This document shows, piece by piece, positions 54,281-62,124 of a stretch of 64,000 nucleotides of DNA. The stretch's first letter is position 1; every line of letters begins with the position of its first letter. This DNA comes from Labrys okinawensis (GTDB lineage Bacteria > Pseudomonadota > Alphaproteobacteria > Rhizobiales > Labraceae), in the NCBI RefSeq assembly GCF_002982075.1, contig NZ_PUEJ01000005.1:124001-188000 (forward strand), read 5' to 3'. The translations under genes were made by a program, and so were the position numbers. The notes beneath the pieces are model-generated. The model saw only the letters and a program-made list of their open reading frames with translations, was not told the origin of the DNA and did not search any database.

Positions 54281-55350
54281 CAGGAAACCCTCTCTCGTTC
54301 AGTATCGGCTTTGGCCGCGACGAGGCGCCGGGCATAGGCGATGGCGGTCATGAGGCTTGCAGGATCCGCGATGCCCTGTCCGGCAATATCGAACGCCGTG
54401 CCATGATCGGGGCTGGTGCGGATGAAAGGCAAGCCCAGTGTGATGTTCACGCCGCGATCCAGCCCGAGATATTTGATCGGAATGAGGCCTTGGTCGTGAT
54501 ATTGGGCGACCACCACGTCGAACCGTCCGCGCCGGGCCTGCAGGAACACGGTGTCGCCGGGCCAGGGGCCGCTGGCGTCGATGCCCTCGCGGCGTGCCGC
54601 TGCGATGGCCGGCGCGATGATCTCGATCTCCTCGCTGCCGAACAAGCCGCCTTCGCCGGCATGCGGGTTGAGGCCGGCGACCGCGATGCGCGGCGCCGAA
54701 ATGCCGAGCGCCCGCCCGCCTTCATGAGCAAAGCGGATCGCCGCCATCTGGGCCTCGAAATCGGCCTGTTCGATCGCAAGCCGCAGGGCGGTGTGAATGG
54801 TGACGAGAACTGTCCGGATTTCGTCATTGCCCAGCATCATCGCCACCCGCGAGCCCCCGCCATGGGCGGCGAGGATCTCGGTGTGGCCCGGATAGGACAG
54901 GCCGGCGGCCGCCAGTGCCTCCTTGTTGATCGGGGCGGTGACGATGCCTGCCACCGTACCCGCCTTGGCCGCGCCGATGGCCGCCAGTAGCGCGTCATAG
55001 GCTGCCTTGCCGCAAGCTGGGTCGATCCGGCCGGGCGGCGGTGCCTCGCGGAGGTCGCAGGCATCGACGACCTCGATGACTGCAGGGTTGAACCGGGCTG
55101 TTTCAGGGCCGGCAATGGCGCGAACCTGCAGTGTGAGGCCAAGACGGGCCACGATGTCGGTCATCACACCCACGCTGCCATAGACGACGCAGGGGCCGCA
55201 GCCCATGGCAAGGGCCTTGGCAATGATCTCGGGCCCGATGCCGGCGGCATCGCCCATGGTGATGGCAAGCGGCCGGGAGGCCGCTGAATAGCTGACAACT
55301 GGCTGCTGCCTGCCCGGCAGCTCGCTGTCTTCGAAGGGAATGGTTTGCAT
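54280..55350 (-). CDS. PdxA-family 4-hydroxythreonine-4-phosphate dehydrogenase-like protein
   Basis: A 356-residue PdxA-family dehydrogenase. Conserved regions are ITMGDAAGIGPEIIAKAL, TAPINKEALAAAGLSYPGHTEIL, LNPHAGEGGLFGSEE, QYHDQGLIPIKYLG and RTSPDHGTAFDIAG, including the metal-binding His residues. It may be true PdxA (vitamin B6) but the coupled TIM/cupin gene and divergent LysR point to a PdxA2-type role on phosphorylated D-threonate or erythronate. No kinase of the DUF1537 type is present nearby. About 30 residues precede the usual start. Confidence 0.85.
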   Translation of the reverse strand: MQTIPFEDSELPGRQQPVVSYSAASRPLAITMGDAAGIGPEIIAKALAMGCGPCVVYGSVGVMTDIVARLGLTLQVRAIAGPETARFNPAVIEVVDACDLREAPPPGRIDPACGKAAYDALLAAIGAAKAGTVAGIVTAPINKEALAAAGLSYPGHTEILAAHGGGSRVAMMLGNDEIRTVLVTIHTALRLAIEQADFEAQMAAIRFAHEGGRALGISAPRIAVAGLNPHAGEGGLFGSEEIEIIAPAIAAARREGIDASGPWPGDTVFLQARRGRFDVVVAQYHDQGLIPIKYLGLDRGVNITLGLPFIRTSPDHGTAFDIAGQGIADPASLMTAIAYARRLVAAKADTERERVS

Positions 55351-55406
55351 GGCTCGATTATCGCGGAAACCGAGCCCGGAAAAAGCGATAGTTTCTGGCC
55401 AAAACC

Positions 55407-55423
55407 GGTGATATCAGATCACC
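55407..55423. promoter_or_regulatory. palindrome between pdxA and LysR genes
   Basis: GGTGAT-ATCAG-ATCACC directly precedes the ATG of the LysR gene at 55425, and a TATCGC/GCGATA pair lies further left in the 74-base divergent gap. These are candidate LysR-binding sites. Confidence 0.5.
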
Positions 55424-55424
55424 A

Positions 55425-56303
55425 ATGGATCGCTCCGAGATTCCTTCGCTGGACGATTTGCGCGCCTTCGAGGCTGCGGCGCGGCTGGGCTCGGTGCGCC
55501 TGGCCGCCGACAGGCTGGCGCTGACGCATGGCGCGGTCAGCCGGCGCATCGCCAAGCTCTCGCAGGATCTGGGTTTCCGGCTGTTCGAGAAGAGCGGGCG
55601 CGGCCTCAAGCTGACGGCGCATGGCGAGACCCTGTTCCTGACGGTGAATCGCTGCTTCGGCGAATTGCGCACCACCGTGCAGGGCCTGCGTGCTGTGGCG
55701 ACACGGGATGATGCCCTGGTGCTGTCCTGCGAACCCTCGGTGGCGATGCGCTGGCTGATCCCGCGCCTGGGCGGCTTTCAGGAGGCCCATCCCGCGGTCG
55801 CCCTGCATCTTTCGGTCGGCGGCGGTGCGGTCGATTTCGCGCGCGAGCGGATCGACCTTGCCATCCGCCGGCTCGATTTCGCCATGCCCGAAAGCTGGCA
55901 GGTCAGGCGCCTGTTCGTCGAAAAGGTCGGGCCAGTGATGGTGCCCGACCGCCTGGTCGATTTCGAGGAGGGGGCCTATATCGGCCTCGGCACCCGGACA
56001 CGCCCCGACGCCTGGTCGACATGGCTGGCGCGCCACCCCCTCCGGCCGCGCCCGAGGGAAATCCGCTTCTACGACCACCATTTCCTGATGATGGAAGCGG
56101 CCTCGGCGGGGCTCGGCGTGGCGCTCGGCCCACTGGTACTGGCAACCGACGACATCAAACGAGCCCGCCTCATCGCGCCCGCCGGCTTCTGGGCCGACGG
56201 CACGCATTACGGCCTGATCTGGCCGGGCGAGCGAGAACTGGGCGCGAAAGGCGAGCAGCTGATGGGCTGGCTGGTGAAGGAATGCGCGTCCTCGTTTGGA
56301 TAG
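55425..56303 (+). CDS. LysR-family transcriptional regulator (GcvA-like)
   Basis: A 292-residue LysR regulator with winged helix PSLDDLRAFEAAARLGSVRLAADRLALTHGAVSRRIAKLSQDLG and a PBP2 sensor domain. It is divergent from the pdxA-TIM/cupin pair with a 74-base gap carrying a palindrome, so it likely controls that operon. Just beyond its end the sequence becomes markedly AT-rich. Confidence 0.9.
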   Translation: MDRSEIPSLDDLRAFEAAARLGSVRLAADRLALTHGAVSRRIAKLSQDLGFRLFEKSGRGLKLTAHGETLFLTVNRCFGELRTTVQGLRAVATRDDALVLSCEPSVAMRWLIPRLGGFQEAHPAVALHLSVGGGAVDFARERIDLAIRRLDFAMPESWQVRRLFVEKVGPVMVPDRLVDFEEGAYIGLGTRTRPDAWSTWLARHPLRPRPREIRFYDHHFLMMEAASAGLGVALGPLVLATDDIKRARLIAPAGFWADGTHYGLIWPGERELGAKGEQLMGWLVKECASSFG

Positions 56304-56426
56304 TGTTTCTCTAGATAGAGTGCTGGAATGAGTTCGATGCGGGTGCACTGTTGGGACGCACGCTATCTAAAGGGCCGCCAGCTGTCCCGTTTGCCAGTCG
56401 ATGAGGTTTCTGTCGTTATCGGTGGT

Positions 56427-56744
56427 ATGAAAATAGCCACGGTCTTGACCACCTTCAGTGTTGTTCTTGGGGTTTCCTCGTTCGTCGACCCTGCGAACTG
56501 TCAGGAGAGAGATCTCCGTGGAACCACAACTCCGTCAGTTGACGGCGGAACCTACTTCGTCCTCGCCGATACGAGCGGCTGTAAAAGTGTTTTTGTCGAT
56601 GGGAAGAAATGGTCCTATGCGATCGGAATGCCTGGCCCGATCGGAGATGGCAAGCATTCGATTGCTTGCGGCGACCCGGATTTGGCAATTGAGTTTGAGG
56701 TACAGTTAGGCAAGACGTACGCGTTTGACTATTGGGGGCCATAA
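56427..56744 (+). CDS. Hypothetical secreted protein
   Basis: A 105-residue protein with a signal peptide (MKIATVLTTFSVVLGVSSFV) followed by a domain with two cysteines (DTSGCKSVFVDG; SIACGDPDL). Base content is distinctly lower in GC than the chromosome to the left, like the gene that follows. I do not recognise the family. An open frame begins further left (56328), but the signal-like sequence supports the ATG at 56427. Confidence 0.5.
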   Translation: MKIATVLTTFSVVLGVSSFVDPANCQERDLRGTTTPSVDGGTYFVLADTSGCKSVFVDGKKWSYAIGMPGPIGDGKHSIACGDPDLAIEFEVQLGKTYAFDYWGP

Positions 56745-56898
56745 TAACTGGTGAGCCAACGCCTGTCGCGTTCATGGCTGGTGCGGACGGCGGGACTGCG
56801 CCTGAGAAACTGGATGGCATTGATTCTAAAGGGAAATTTCAGGCAGTCAATTCTGAATGTATGCCAGTGGTGTTGTACAGCTTTCTCAAGTGGCCAAT

Positions 56899-57840
56899 TT
56901 ACGGACGTGCTTTATCGGATTCCACCAAATAGAGAATTACTGCTGCTGTTTGGTTTAGCTGCAGGGTCGCCAGCTCGCGGGGTACAACTCTTGGCGTTAC
57001 GCCGGCGCCATGGCCGCCCATTTTGTTTCGAACAGTTGGCGTAGAGCTATCGATCAAGCCCTTTAGATGGTTAAGCTGCGTGGTGGAAAAGGCAGCGATT
57101 AATCCGCCATCGACGGCGGCTTGAATTAATTTGCTCGCGGGGTCGGTATCTTTAATCGGCCATTTGCGCTTGTGGGCAAGCACTTTCAGGACGCTTTCGA
57201 GTGCCTTCCCACATTCAACCAAGCACGTTTCAAAGTCGCCATTTCGATAGGCCTGATGGGCCGTGTGAAATTCCTTATCGGCAGCCACGAAGCGCTTCTC
57301 AGATAACAGGGCAAACGCAGGTAGTACGATCTCTTTATGAGTGTGAAGCGAGTCTAGGCGAACTATTTGGCCAGATACGTATTGATACCCGAGACCGGCC
57401 TCAATCAACCGTGCGTTGAGTTCCTCAATGACGTCTTCGGGGCGAGTTTTTATGTAGTTCTGATACGCGTACCAGTTAGGTTTAGCTATATTCTCAAGAG
57501 CCCTTAGGCTTATTTCGATTGCATCCAGCCATTCTTCAATGTTGTTTACCTTATCAAGCCAATCTAGGAACTCGTGAGCTTTTTGATTGTGACCGGGAGA
57601 TAATTTATATACGCCAATTTCGCGGCGTAAAATATCTACGATGGCATCGTATAGTTTGTCACAGGGCGTCTCGTTGTAAAGGTTTCCATACTGCCCAATT
57701 CCGTCTTCTAACAATTGAACAACCTGAATCTGAAGTTTGCGCGGAATCACCTCGTACTGATAAACATCAGTGCCTTTTGAAGTGGATTGCCTCTTACGGC
57801 GGCTGAATATAGGCAGCAGACTCACGAGACCCTCATCCAA
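56899..57840 (-). CDS. AbiJ-like / STM4504-CBY_0614 family protein
   Basis: A 313-residue protein. The N-terminus (LLPIFSRRKRQSTSKGTDVYQYEVIPRKLQIQVVQLLEDGIGQYG) matches my recollection of the STM4504/CBY_0614 family, whose N-terminal domain is the AbiJ-type domain; the second half (AYRNGDFETCLVECGKALESVLKVLAHK to HGAGVTPRVVPRELATLQLNQTAAVILYL) looks like an abortive-infection C-terminal (Abi_C) domain. Two 60-base rows within it that I counted are 37-38% GC, far below the genome. A phage-defence role is likely but unproven; neither partner toxin nor antitoxin is evident. Confidence 0.65.
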   Translation of the reverse strand: MDEGLVSLLPIFSRRKRQSTSKGTDVYQYEVIPRKLQIQVVQLLEDGIGQYGNLYNETPCDKLYDAIVDILRREIGVYKLSPGHNQKAHEFLDWLDKVNNIEEWLDAIEISLRALENIAKPNWYAYQNYIKTRPEDVIEELNARLIEAGLGYQYVSGQIVRLDSLHTHKEIVLPAFALLSEKRFVAADKEFHTAHQAYRNGDFETCLVECGKALESVLKVLAHKRKWPIKDTDPASKLIQAAVDGGLIAAFSTTQLNHLKGLIDSSTPTVRNKMGGHGAGVTPRVVPRELATLQLNQTAAVILYLVESDKARP

Positions 57841-57990
57841 GCAAACACCCAGGCGAGTATATCACCACTAAATAGCTGAAGGCTCAAACTGACCAAGTTG
57901 TCCACACGCGAATAAATGGGTGAAGACCAGGGTGCGATGTTTGAAGAATGCCGTGCATAAACAGTTGAGAGTCTCCGTGGGGTAGTCTAC

Positions 57991-58476
57991 ATGTCACGAG
58001 TTGGTCGCTATTCCATATGCACACAAGTAGTGGCTGTCTTCCTGGCGACTTCTGCCATGGCCGCCACCTACCAACCAATAGACGGCTCCCGCATCATCGT
58101 CCTTGATGGTGACACAGTGGCACTCCCTTGTGTCTTCCCACGGCCCGGCTGCTCGGAACGCATCAGGCTCCTCGACATCGATGCGCCCGAAATCTTCCAC
58201 CCGGATTGCGAGGAGGGACTGAAGTGGGGTCTCAAGGCCAAGGCCCGGTTGGCCCAACTCCTCAGGGGCAAGACGGTCTATATTGAGCGGGACCCCAAGC
58301 CCCGAAAGGACCCCTATGGGCGCACACTGGCATCTCTCAGGATCGGCAGCCCGAGCGGACCTAATGCCGGCATGCAGTTGCTCAGGGAGGACTTGGCGGT
58401 TCCTTATAAGACCGGCGCGGTGGCTCATGAGGAGAAGCGGCTCTATTGGTGCGGGCCGGATGCCGTGAGGAAATAG
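57991..58476 (+). CDS. Secreted thermonuclease-like (SNase) protein
   Basis: A 161-residue SNase-fold nuclease. Residues 1-24 form a signal peptide (ending AMAA). Motifs are LDGDTVALPC, RIRLLDIDAPEIFHPDC and DPYGRTLASL, which supply the catalytic Asp, Arg and Glu-type region. It would cut nucleic acid outside the cytoplasm. Codon use (AGG, CTC) matches the other small genes to the right and differs from the liv and cox genes. Confidence 0.85.
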   Translation: MSRVGRYSICTQVVAVFLATSAMAATYQPIDGSRIIVLDGDTVALPCVFPRPGCSERIRLLDIDAPEIFHPDCEEGLKWGLKAKARLAQLLRGKTVYIERDPKPRKDPYGRTLASLRIGSPSGPNAGMQLLREDLAVPYKTGAVAHEEKRLYWCGPDAVRK

Positions 58477-58497
58477 GGGGCTCTCACTGAGGGGCGC

Positions 58498-58550
58498 TCA
58501 TATGAGTCCCCACTGCGCGGAGGCGGCCTGTCTCTTCCCCCCGTGCCACC
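58498..58550. repeat. island spacer repeat, copy 1
   Basis: CATATGAGTCCCCA then CTTCCCCCCGTGCC downstream of the nuclease gene recur, spaced alike, at 59389-59437. See finding. Confidence 0.5.
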
Positions 58551-58623
58551 CCTCATGATTTCACGCTGGGCTCACATCTCGCAGCCTAGTGGATGACCAG
58601 GGAAGACTGAGCCTGAGGAGGGC

Positions 58624-59013
58624 GTGAGAGTGGTGAGCAGAGTGTCCTATTTAGTCGCGTTGGGGGCTCTCCTCGCTGCCCCCTCGCTTGCCTTCGGGGA
58701 TGACGACCACTTGCCCAAGAGGGTGGGAGAGTGCGTCATGACCCGCATCTCAGAACTCGGCTCCCGTCTTCAGGGAGTCTCCGACAGTGGCAACTCGGTG
58801 TCATACGAGAACGGAGGCTATGGGGTCTCCTACAGCACCGTGAAGGAACTTCAGAGGTCCCGCGTGGGCGACAGGGTGAAGCTATGCCTCGTGTCTATCC
58901 CGGAGGACTGCCCACCGGGAGACGACAGAGGCAAAGAGTACAAGGCGACCAACCTGCGGACTAAGGGGACCTGGACGCTGCCCGATGCCTCCCATATGTG
59001 CGGGGGAGCGTAG
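58624..59013 (+). CDS. Hypothetical secreted protein
   Basis: A 129-residue protein with a signal peptide (VALGALLAAPSLAFG). The mature part has four Cys (GECVM, LCLVS, EDCPPG, HMCGG). First codon is GTG; 58624 is the longest option, but GAGGAGG at 58615-58622 fits the GTGs at 58630 or 58633 better. Function unknown. It lies between the secreted nuclease and the GIY-YIG-like gene. Confidence 0.6.
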   Translation: MRVVSRVSYLVALGALLAAPSLAFGDDDHLPKRVGECVMTRISELGSRLQGVSDSGNSVSYENGGYGVSYSTVKELQRSRVGDRVKLCLVSIPEDCPPGDDRGKEYKATNLRTKGTWTLPDASHMCGGA

Positions 59014-59018
59014 CCGTT

Positions 59019-59357
59019 ATGGACAACGAGTGGTCCGAGTGGCGGCCCTTCCCGGACCCCAAGCACCGAGGCGTCCTCACGGCCCCCTATGGTCCTGGCT
59101 GCTACGAGGTGAGGCACATCAGCAATGGACAGAAGGTGCTCTTCGGGATGGGTGGGCACGTAGCGGCCCGGCTGAGTTCCTTACTACCCGAACCTCTCGG
59201 TACCGGGAGGAGGAACAACAAGGGCAAGCGGGACTACTGCCGAGGGCACCTAGTGGACCTCGAATACCGGACCCTTGCTTGTCTCACTCGGGGAGAGGCA
59301 GAGGAGGCGGAGAGGGGACTTAAGGTTCGGGCAGCGGACTACATGTTTCCGACCTAA
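59019..59357 (+). CDS. GIY-YIG-like small protein
   Basis: A 112-residue protein. GPGCYEVRHISNGQKVLFGMGGHVAARLSSLLP and the following YCRGHLVDLEYRTLACLTRGEAEEAERGLK recall a divergent GIY-YIG nuclease fold (chain opening Tyr, a glycine-rich turn, an Arg, and the late Glu of a helix), in a small family I know from rhizobial genomes. GGGGGA lies before the ATG at 59019. It follows the preceding gene after five bases. Nuclease activity is only inferred. Confidence 0.6.
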   Translation: MDNEWSEWRPFPDPKHRGVLTAPYGPGCYEVRHISNGQKVLFGMGGHVAARLSSLLPEPLGTGRRNNKGKRDYCRGHLVDLEYRTLACLTRGEAEEAERGLKVRAADYMFPT

Positions 59358-59388
59358 GGGGAACTCCCGGGCTTAAAATTTGGGTCAC

Positions 59389-59437
59389 CCATATGAGACC
59401 CCATCACGTGGCAGCGGCGAGGGGCTTCCCCCCGTGC
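59389..59437. repeat. island spacer repeat, copy 2
   Basis: CATATGAGACCCCA and CTTCCCCCCGTGCC repeat the pattern at 58498-58550. Confidence 0.5.
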
Positions 59438-59544
59438 CGGGTGGGGGCCTTTTCCTGCGAGCGGAATTGTGCACCAGGAGCGGCCTCTCACAAGGTGCCG
59501 AGAGTGAATGCCCGAGGCCCGCACCCGATGTCCTGGACCGTTAA

Positions 59545-59853
59545 CTAAGCACCATGTGCGGCTTTATCTGCGGGCGTGAAAGGGGCCATCGGTCGCTGGT
59601 TGCAGGCCGTCCCATCGAAGTAACCTCGAAGATGCCCGAACAGGCCCCAGGCGTCTTCCCGTGATAGCTGGGGATGAAGCTCCTTAAGCAGTTGCAGTAT
59701 GCACTCGCAAACATAACCCCTAATATGACTCCATCTGTTTTCTTGATAGGCGTATTCACGCCAGACGTTTTCGGGGAGGTTGTGCCTTACATACTCGAAG
59801 GCCTCGGCAATTTCCTCGTGCGTCCAACGCCGCAGCCTCTTGAAGTGATCCAT
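59545..59853 (-). CDS. Hypothetical protein, 102 residues
   Basis: An acidic-to-neutral soluble protein starting MDHFKRLRRWTHEEIAEAFEYVR, with an N-terminal helix pair and no membrane or signal segment. An AGGTG-type site precedes the ATG at 59853. No family recognised. It is the only gene of this stretch transcribed away from the resolvase, and the 183-base gap between them holds the res-like sites. Confidence 0.5.
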   Translation of the reverse strand: MDHFKRLRRWTHEEIAEAFEYVRHNLPENVWREYAYQENRWSHIRGYVCECILQLLKELHPQLSREDAWGLFGHLRGYFDGTACNQRPMAPFTPADKAAHGA

Positions 59854-59901
59854 TTCCGCACCTGCTGGTTGCGGCAAAAGCGATAGACCTTTTTATTCCC
59901 C

Positions 59902-60017
59902 TGTCCAATAGCCCCTGCCCATGTGGACGTGTCCGCTTTGCTCCTCAGGTGCGTCCAATAGACTCCCTCTTGACATTCTGGACATTGCGACTCATCATCC
60001 CTTGATCCTATTGGACA
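59902..60017. promoter_or_regulatory. res-like resolvase site
   Basis: TGTCCAATAG (59902-59911) matches the half-site consensus of Tn3-type res sites. A forward near copy CGTCCAATAG is at 59952-59961, reverse halves TTCTGGACA at 59976-59984 and CTATTGGACA at 60008-60017. The first pair with the weak ATGTGGACG at 59921-59929 spans 28 bases, the size of a crossover site. It lies just upstream of the resolvase gene. Confidence 0.6.
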
Positions 60018-60036
60018 CCAAGGGGGCTTGACGGGC

Positions 60037-60600
60037 ATGCTTATCGGATACGCCAGGACATCGACAACGGAACAAGAGGCGGGCCTACAGGCCCAGCTTC
60101 GGGACCTCAAAGAGGCAGGATGCGAGGAGGTCTATTCAGAGCAGATATCCTCAGTGGACGTGAGGGCGCAGCTTCGAGAGGCACTGACATTCACCCGCAA
60201 GGGCGACACACTGGTAGTCACCAAGGTGGACCGCTTGGCCCGCTCTACCGTGGGGCTGTGGGAAATCGTGAAGGAACTCGATGAAAAGGGGGCGGCGCTA
60301 CGGGTCCTTAATCTGGGTGGCGAGACTGTGGATACCAAGAGTGCCACCGGGCGGCTCATCCTGAATATCTTTGCGGGGTTCGCTCAGTTCGAGCGGGAGA
60401 TGATGCTTGAGCGGCAGCGTGAGGGTATCGCCAAGGCCAAGGCTGAGGGGGTCTACAAGGGCAGGAAGCCCACCGCGAGGGCCAAGGCGGATGAGGTTCG
60501 CAAGATGCATGCCGAGGGTAAGACCCCTACGGAGATTGCGAGGGCCTTGGGGATAGGCAGAGGGAGCGTCTACAGGGCCATTGAAGGGGTGGGCGCTTAG
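60037..60600 (+). CDS. Serine recombinase (resolvase/invertase family)
   Basis: A 187-residue small serine recombinase. The catalytic Ser9 lies in GYARTSTTEQ, then TKVDRLARS and QFEREMMLERQREGIAKAKAEG of the long helix; the C-terminal helix-turn-helix is KTPTEIARALGIGRGSVYRAI. Length is normal for Tn3-type resolvases. Putative res half-sites lie directly upstream. I take the ATG at 60037 rather than the TTG at 60028 for ribosome-binding-site spacing. No transposase is visible nearby, so it may serve an island or plasmid-resolution role. Confidence 0.9.
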   Translation: MLIGYARTSTTEQEAGLQAQLRDLKEAGCEEVYSEQISSVDVRAQLREALTFTRKGDTLVVTKVDRLARSTVGLWEIVKELDEKGAALRVLNLGGETVDTKSATGRLILNIFAGFAQFEREMMLERQREGIAKAKAEGVYKGRKPTARAKADEVRKMHAEGKTPTEIARALGIGRGSVYRAIEGVGA

Positions 60601-60684
60601 GCCGGCCATCATCAGGATTGAACTGTAAGGACCCGTGGCGTGATGGCTGCGGGTCCTTCCATTTGGTATCCCGGAGATGGCCCA

Positions 60685-61104
60685 TCAATCGATGATGACT
60701 TGGGCGCATTCCACTTTCCTAACCGAGTACCCCTTGTACTCCTTGTAGACCTGAGGTGCCCACAGGCAGCAGGGCGGCATGTGGCAAACCTTGTATGGTC
60801 CCGAGGTATCGACGCCGGCAGGACCAGGGCGGGAATCGTAGGCGATACATCCATGTGCATCCGCGAACTTATTTCGGATGCCCCGGTCGTTATCCTGCTC
60901 TTTCTGTTCCCGCCGTGTCAGGGGACGACGAAGCATCTTCTTCAGGGAGGCATGACATTGTTTCTTGCCCTCTTGCCTAATCGAGAAGACGCCGCCTTTG
61001 TACGTGTCCACTTCGATATACCAGGGGACGCCCGGCTCATCCGCCCTAGCACTTGGACCGCACAACAGCCCCACCGTGAGAACCGCGAGACCCAATAGCC
61101 GCAT
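60685..61104 (-). CDS. Hypothetical secreted cysteine-rich protein
   Basis: A 139-residue protein with a signal peptide (MRLLGLAVLTVGLLCGPSARA) and five Cys in the mature part (KQCHAS, HGCIAY, YKVCHMPPCCLW), suggesting disulfide bonding. GGGGG precedes the ATG at 61104; the longer open frame upstream is not supported. It is convergent with the resolvase gene. Family not recognised. Confidence 0.55.
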   Translation of the reverse strand: MRLLGLAVLTVGLLCGPSARADEPGVPWYIEVDTYKGGVFSIRQEGKKQCHASLKKMLRRPLTRREQKEQDNDRGIRNKFADAHGCIAYDSRPGPAGVDTSGPYKVCHMPPCCLWAPQVYKEYKGYSVRKVECAQVIID

Positions 61105-61242
61105 AGTGACGCCCCCTAAGCTAACCCCATGAAGGTAGCGACGTTGCTTGCGGTGGTCTATGCGATATTGCGCGGATTGACGATATGAAAGCACAGCGCT
61201 ACCAAACACTACGCCTCTGACAGGGACTTTTTGGGGGGAGCT

Positions 61243-61575
61243 ATGAGAGTTATTGCGATTGCCGTCGCTACATCATCCTTATTTCTTGGCGGATGCAGCA
61301 TGACACTGCCCGTTCGTGGCTCAATGGCTAGCGGCGGGGAGACCTTTACCGGCAGTGCTACGGGGTATGCGGATGGCGGCGGCACGTTGCAGATCAAGAG
61401 CAACAAGGGGCTCCCCTGCACCGGTAACTTCGTCTATGAGACCCCACGTAAGGGCTCCGGGGTGTTCAATTGTAGCAATGGCCAGAGTGGTCCCTTTGAG
61501 TTTGCTTCGACGGGGACGCGGGGGACCGGCACCGGGACGATAGGCGGGAAGCCGTTCACCTTCACCTTTGGCTGA
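61243..61575 (+). CDS. Hypothetical lipoprotein
   Basis: A 110-residue protein with a lipoprotein signal: a hydrophobic run and lipobox LGGC ending at about residue 18. The mature part is Gly/Ser/Thr-rich (SGGETFTGSATGYADGGGTLQIKSNKGLPCTG), looking like repeating beta strands, and ends with Phe. GGGGGGAG precedes the ATG at 61243. No function assigned; it may sit at the outer membrane. Confidence 0.6.
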   Translation: MRVIAIAVATSSLFLGGCSMTLPVRGSMASGGETFTGSATGYADGGGTLQIKSNKGLPCTGNFVYETPRKGSGVFNCSNGQSGPFEFASTGTRGTGTGTIGGKPFTFTFG

Positions 61576-61630
61576 GATGGCCAGAAACCTGCCTCATCTT
61601 TGGAAATGAGCCTAGAGAGCCCGCTACGAC

Positions 61631-61879
61631 TCACTGAGCGGCTTTCTCTTTGGGCGGGCTCGACAGTTCGTCGGGAGGAGGAGGGCGCTTAGGAGGTCTC
61701 TGCGGCCTCCTGCGCGGCAGCGGCTCCGTGACTTCCCAGGGTATTATCCTGGGTCTGCCCTTTCGCCAAACCAGCACGATCAGGGCCACCACCAGGGCCA
61801 CGACGATGACACCCAGCCACCCCGAGGCGGATGCCTCAAAGCCCACTAAGCCGATCTTTACATTGATTGTGGGGTCCAT
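61631..61879 (-). CDS. Small hypothetical membrane-anchored protein
   Basis: An 82-residue protein with one membrane segment (GWLGVIVVALVVALIVLVW, about residues 20-38) and a basic, proline-rich cytoplasmic tail (PLPRRRPQRPPKRPPPPDE). It converges with the lipoprotein gene. Family not recognised; the tail may bind nucleic acid or a peptide partner. Confidence 0.45.
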   Translation of the reverse strand: MDPTINVKIGLVGFEASASGWLGVIVVALVVALIVLVWRKGRPRIIPWEVTEPLPRRRPQRPPKRPPPPDELSSPPKEKAAQ

Positions 61880-62124
61880 CTCTGCCCGCAGCTCTCACCA
61901 AAAGAAAACATGCGATGCAGACAATGAGTATCAGGGCCTGATTCGTCTTTGAGTGCAAGCCGGCTGTGTACGGGAGCTGGGGAGAGGCCTGTGGAGAGCC
62001 GTGAAAAGGTCAAGCGCCTGCGCCCACTTCGGGGCTCTCTGCTTTAGAACATAAAGTGAACAAATGGCTGGCCATTGGGCTATCGACAGGTTACCGTTTG
62101 ATGACGCAATGGCGGAGGTTGGCG

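Noticed and set aside
56751..57044. 97-codon frame on the plus strand beside the AbiJ-like gene
   Set aside because: It lies mostly opposite the end of that gene, lacks a ribosome-binding site, and has the composition of antisense sequence.
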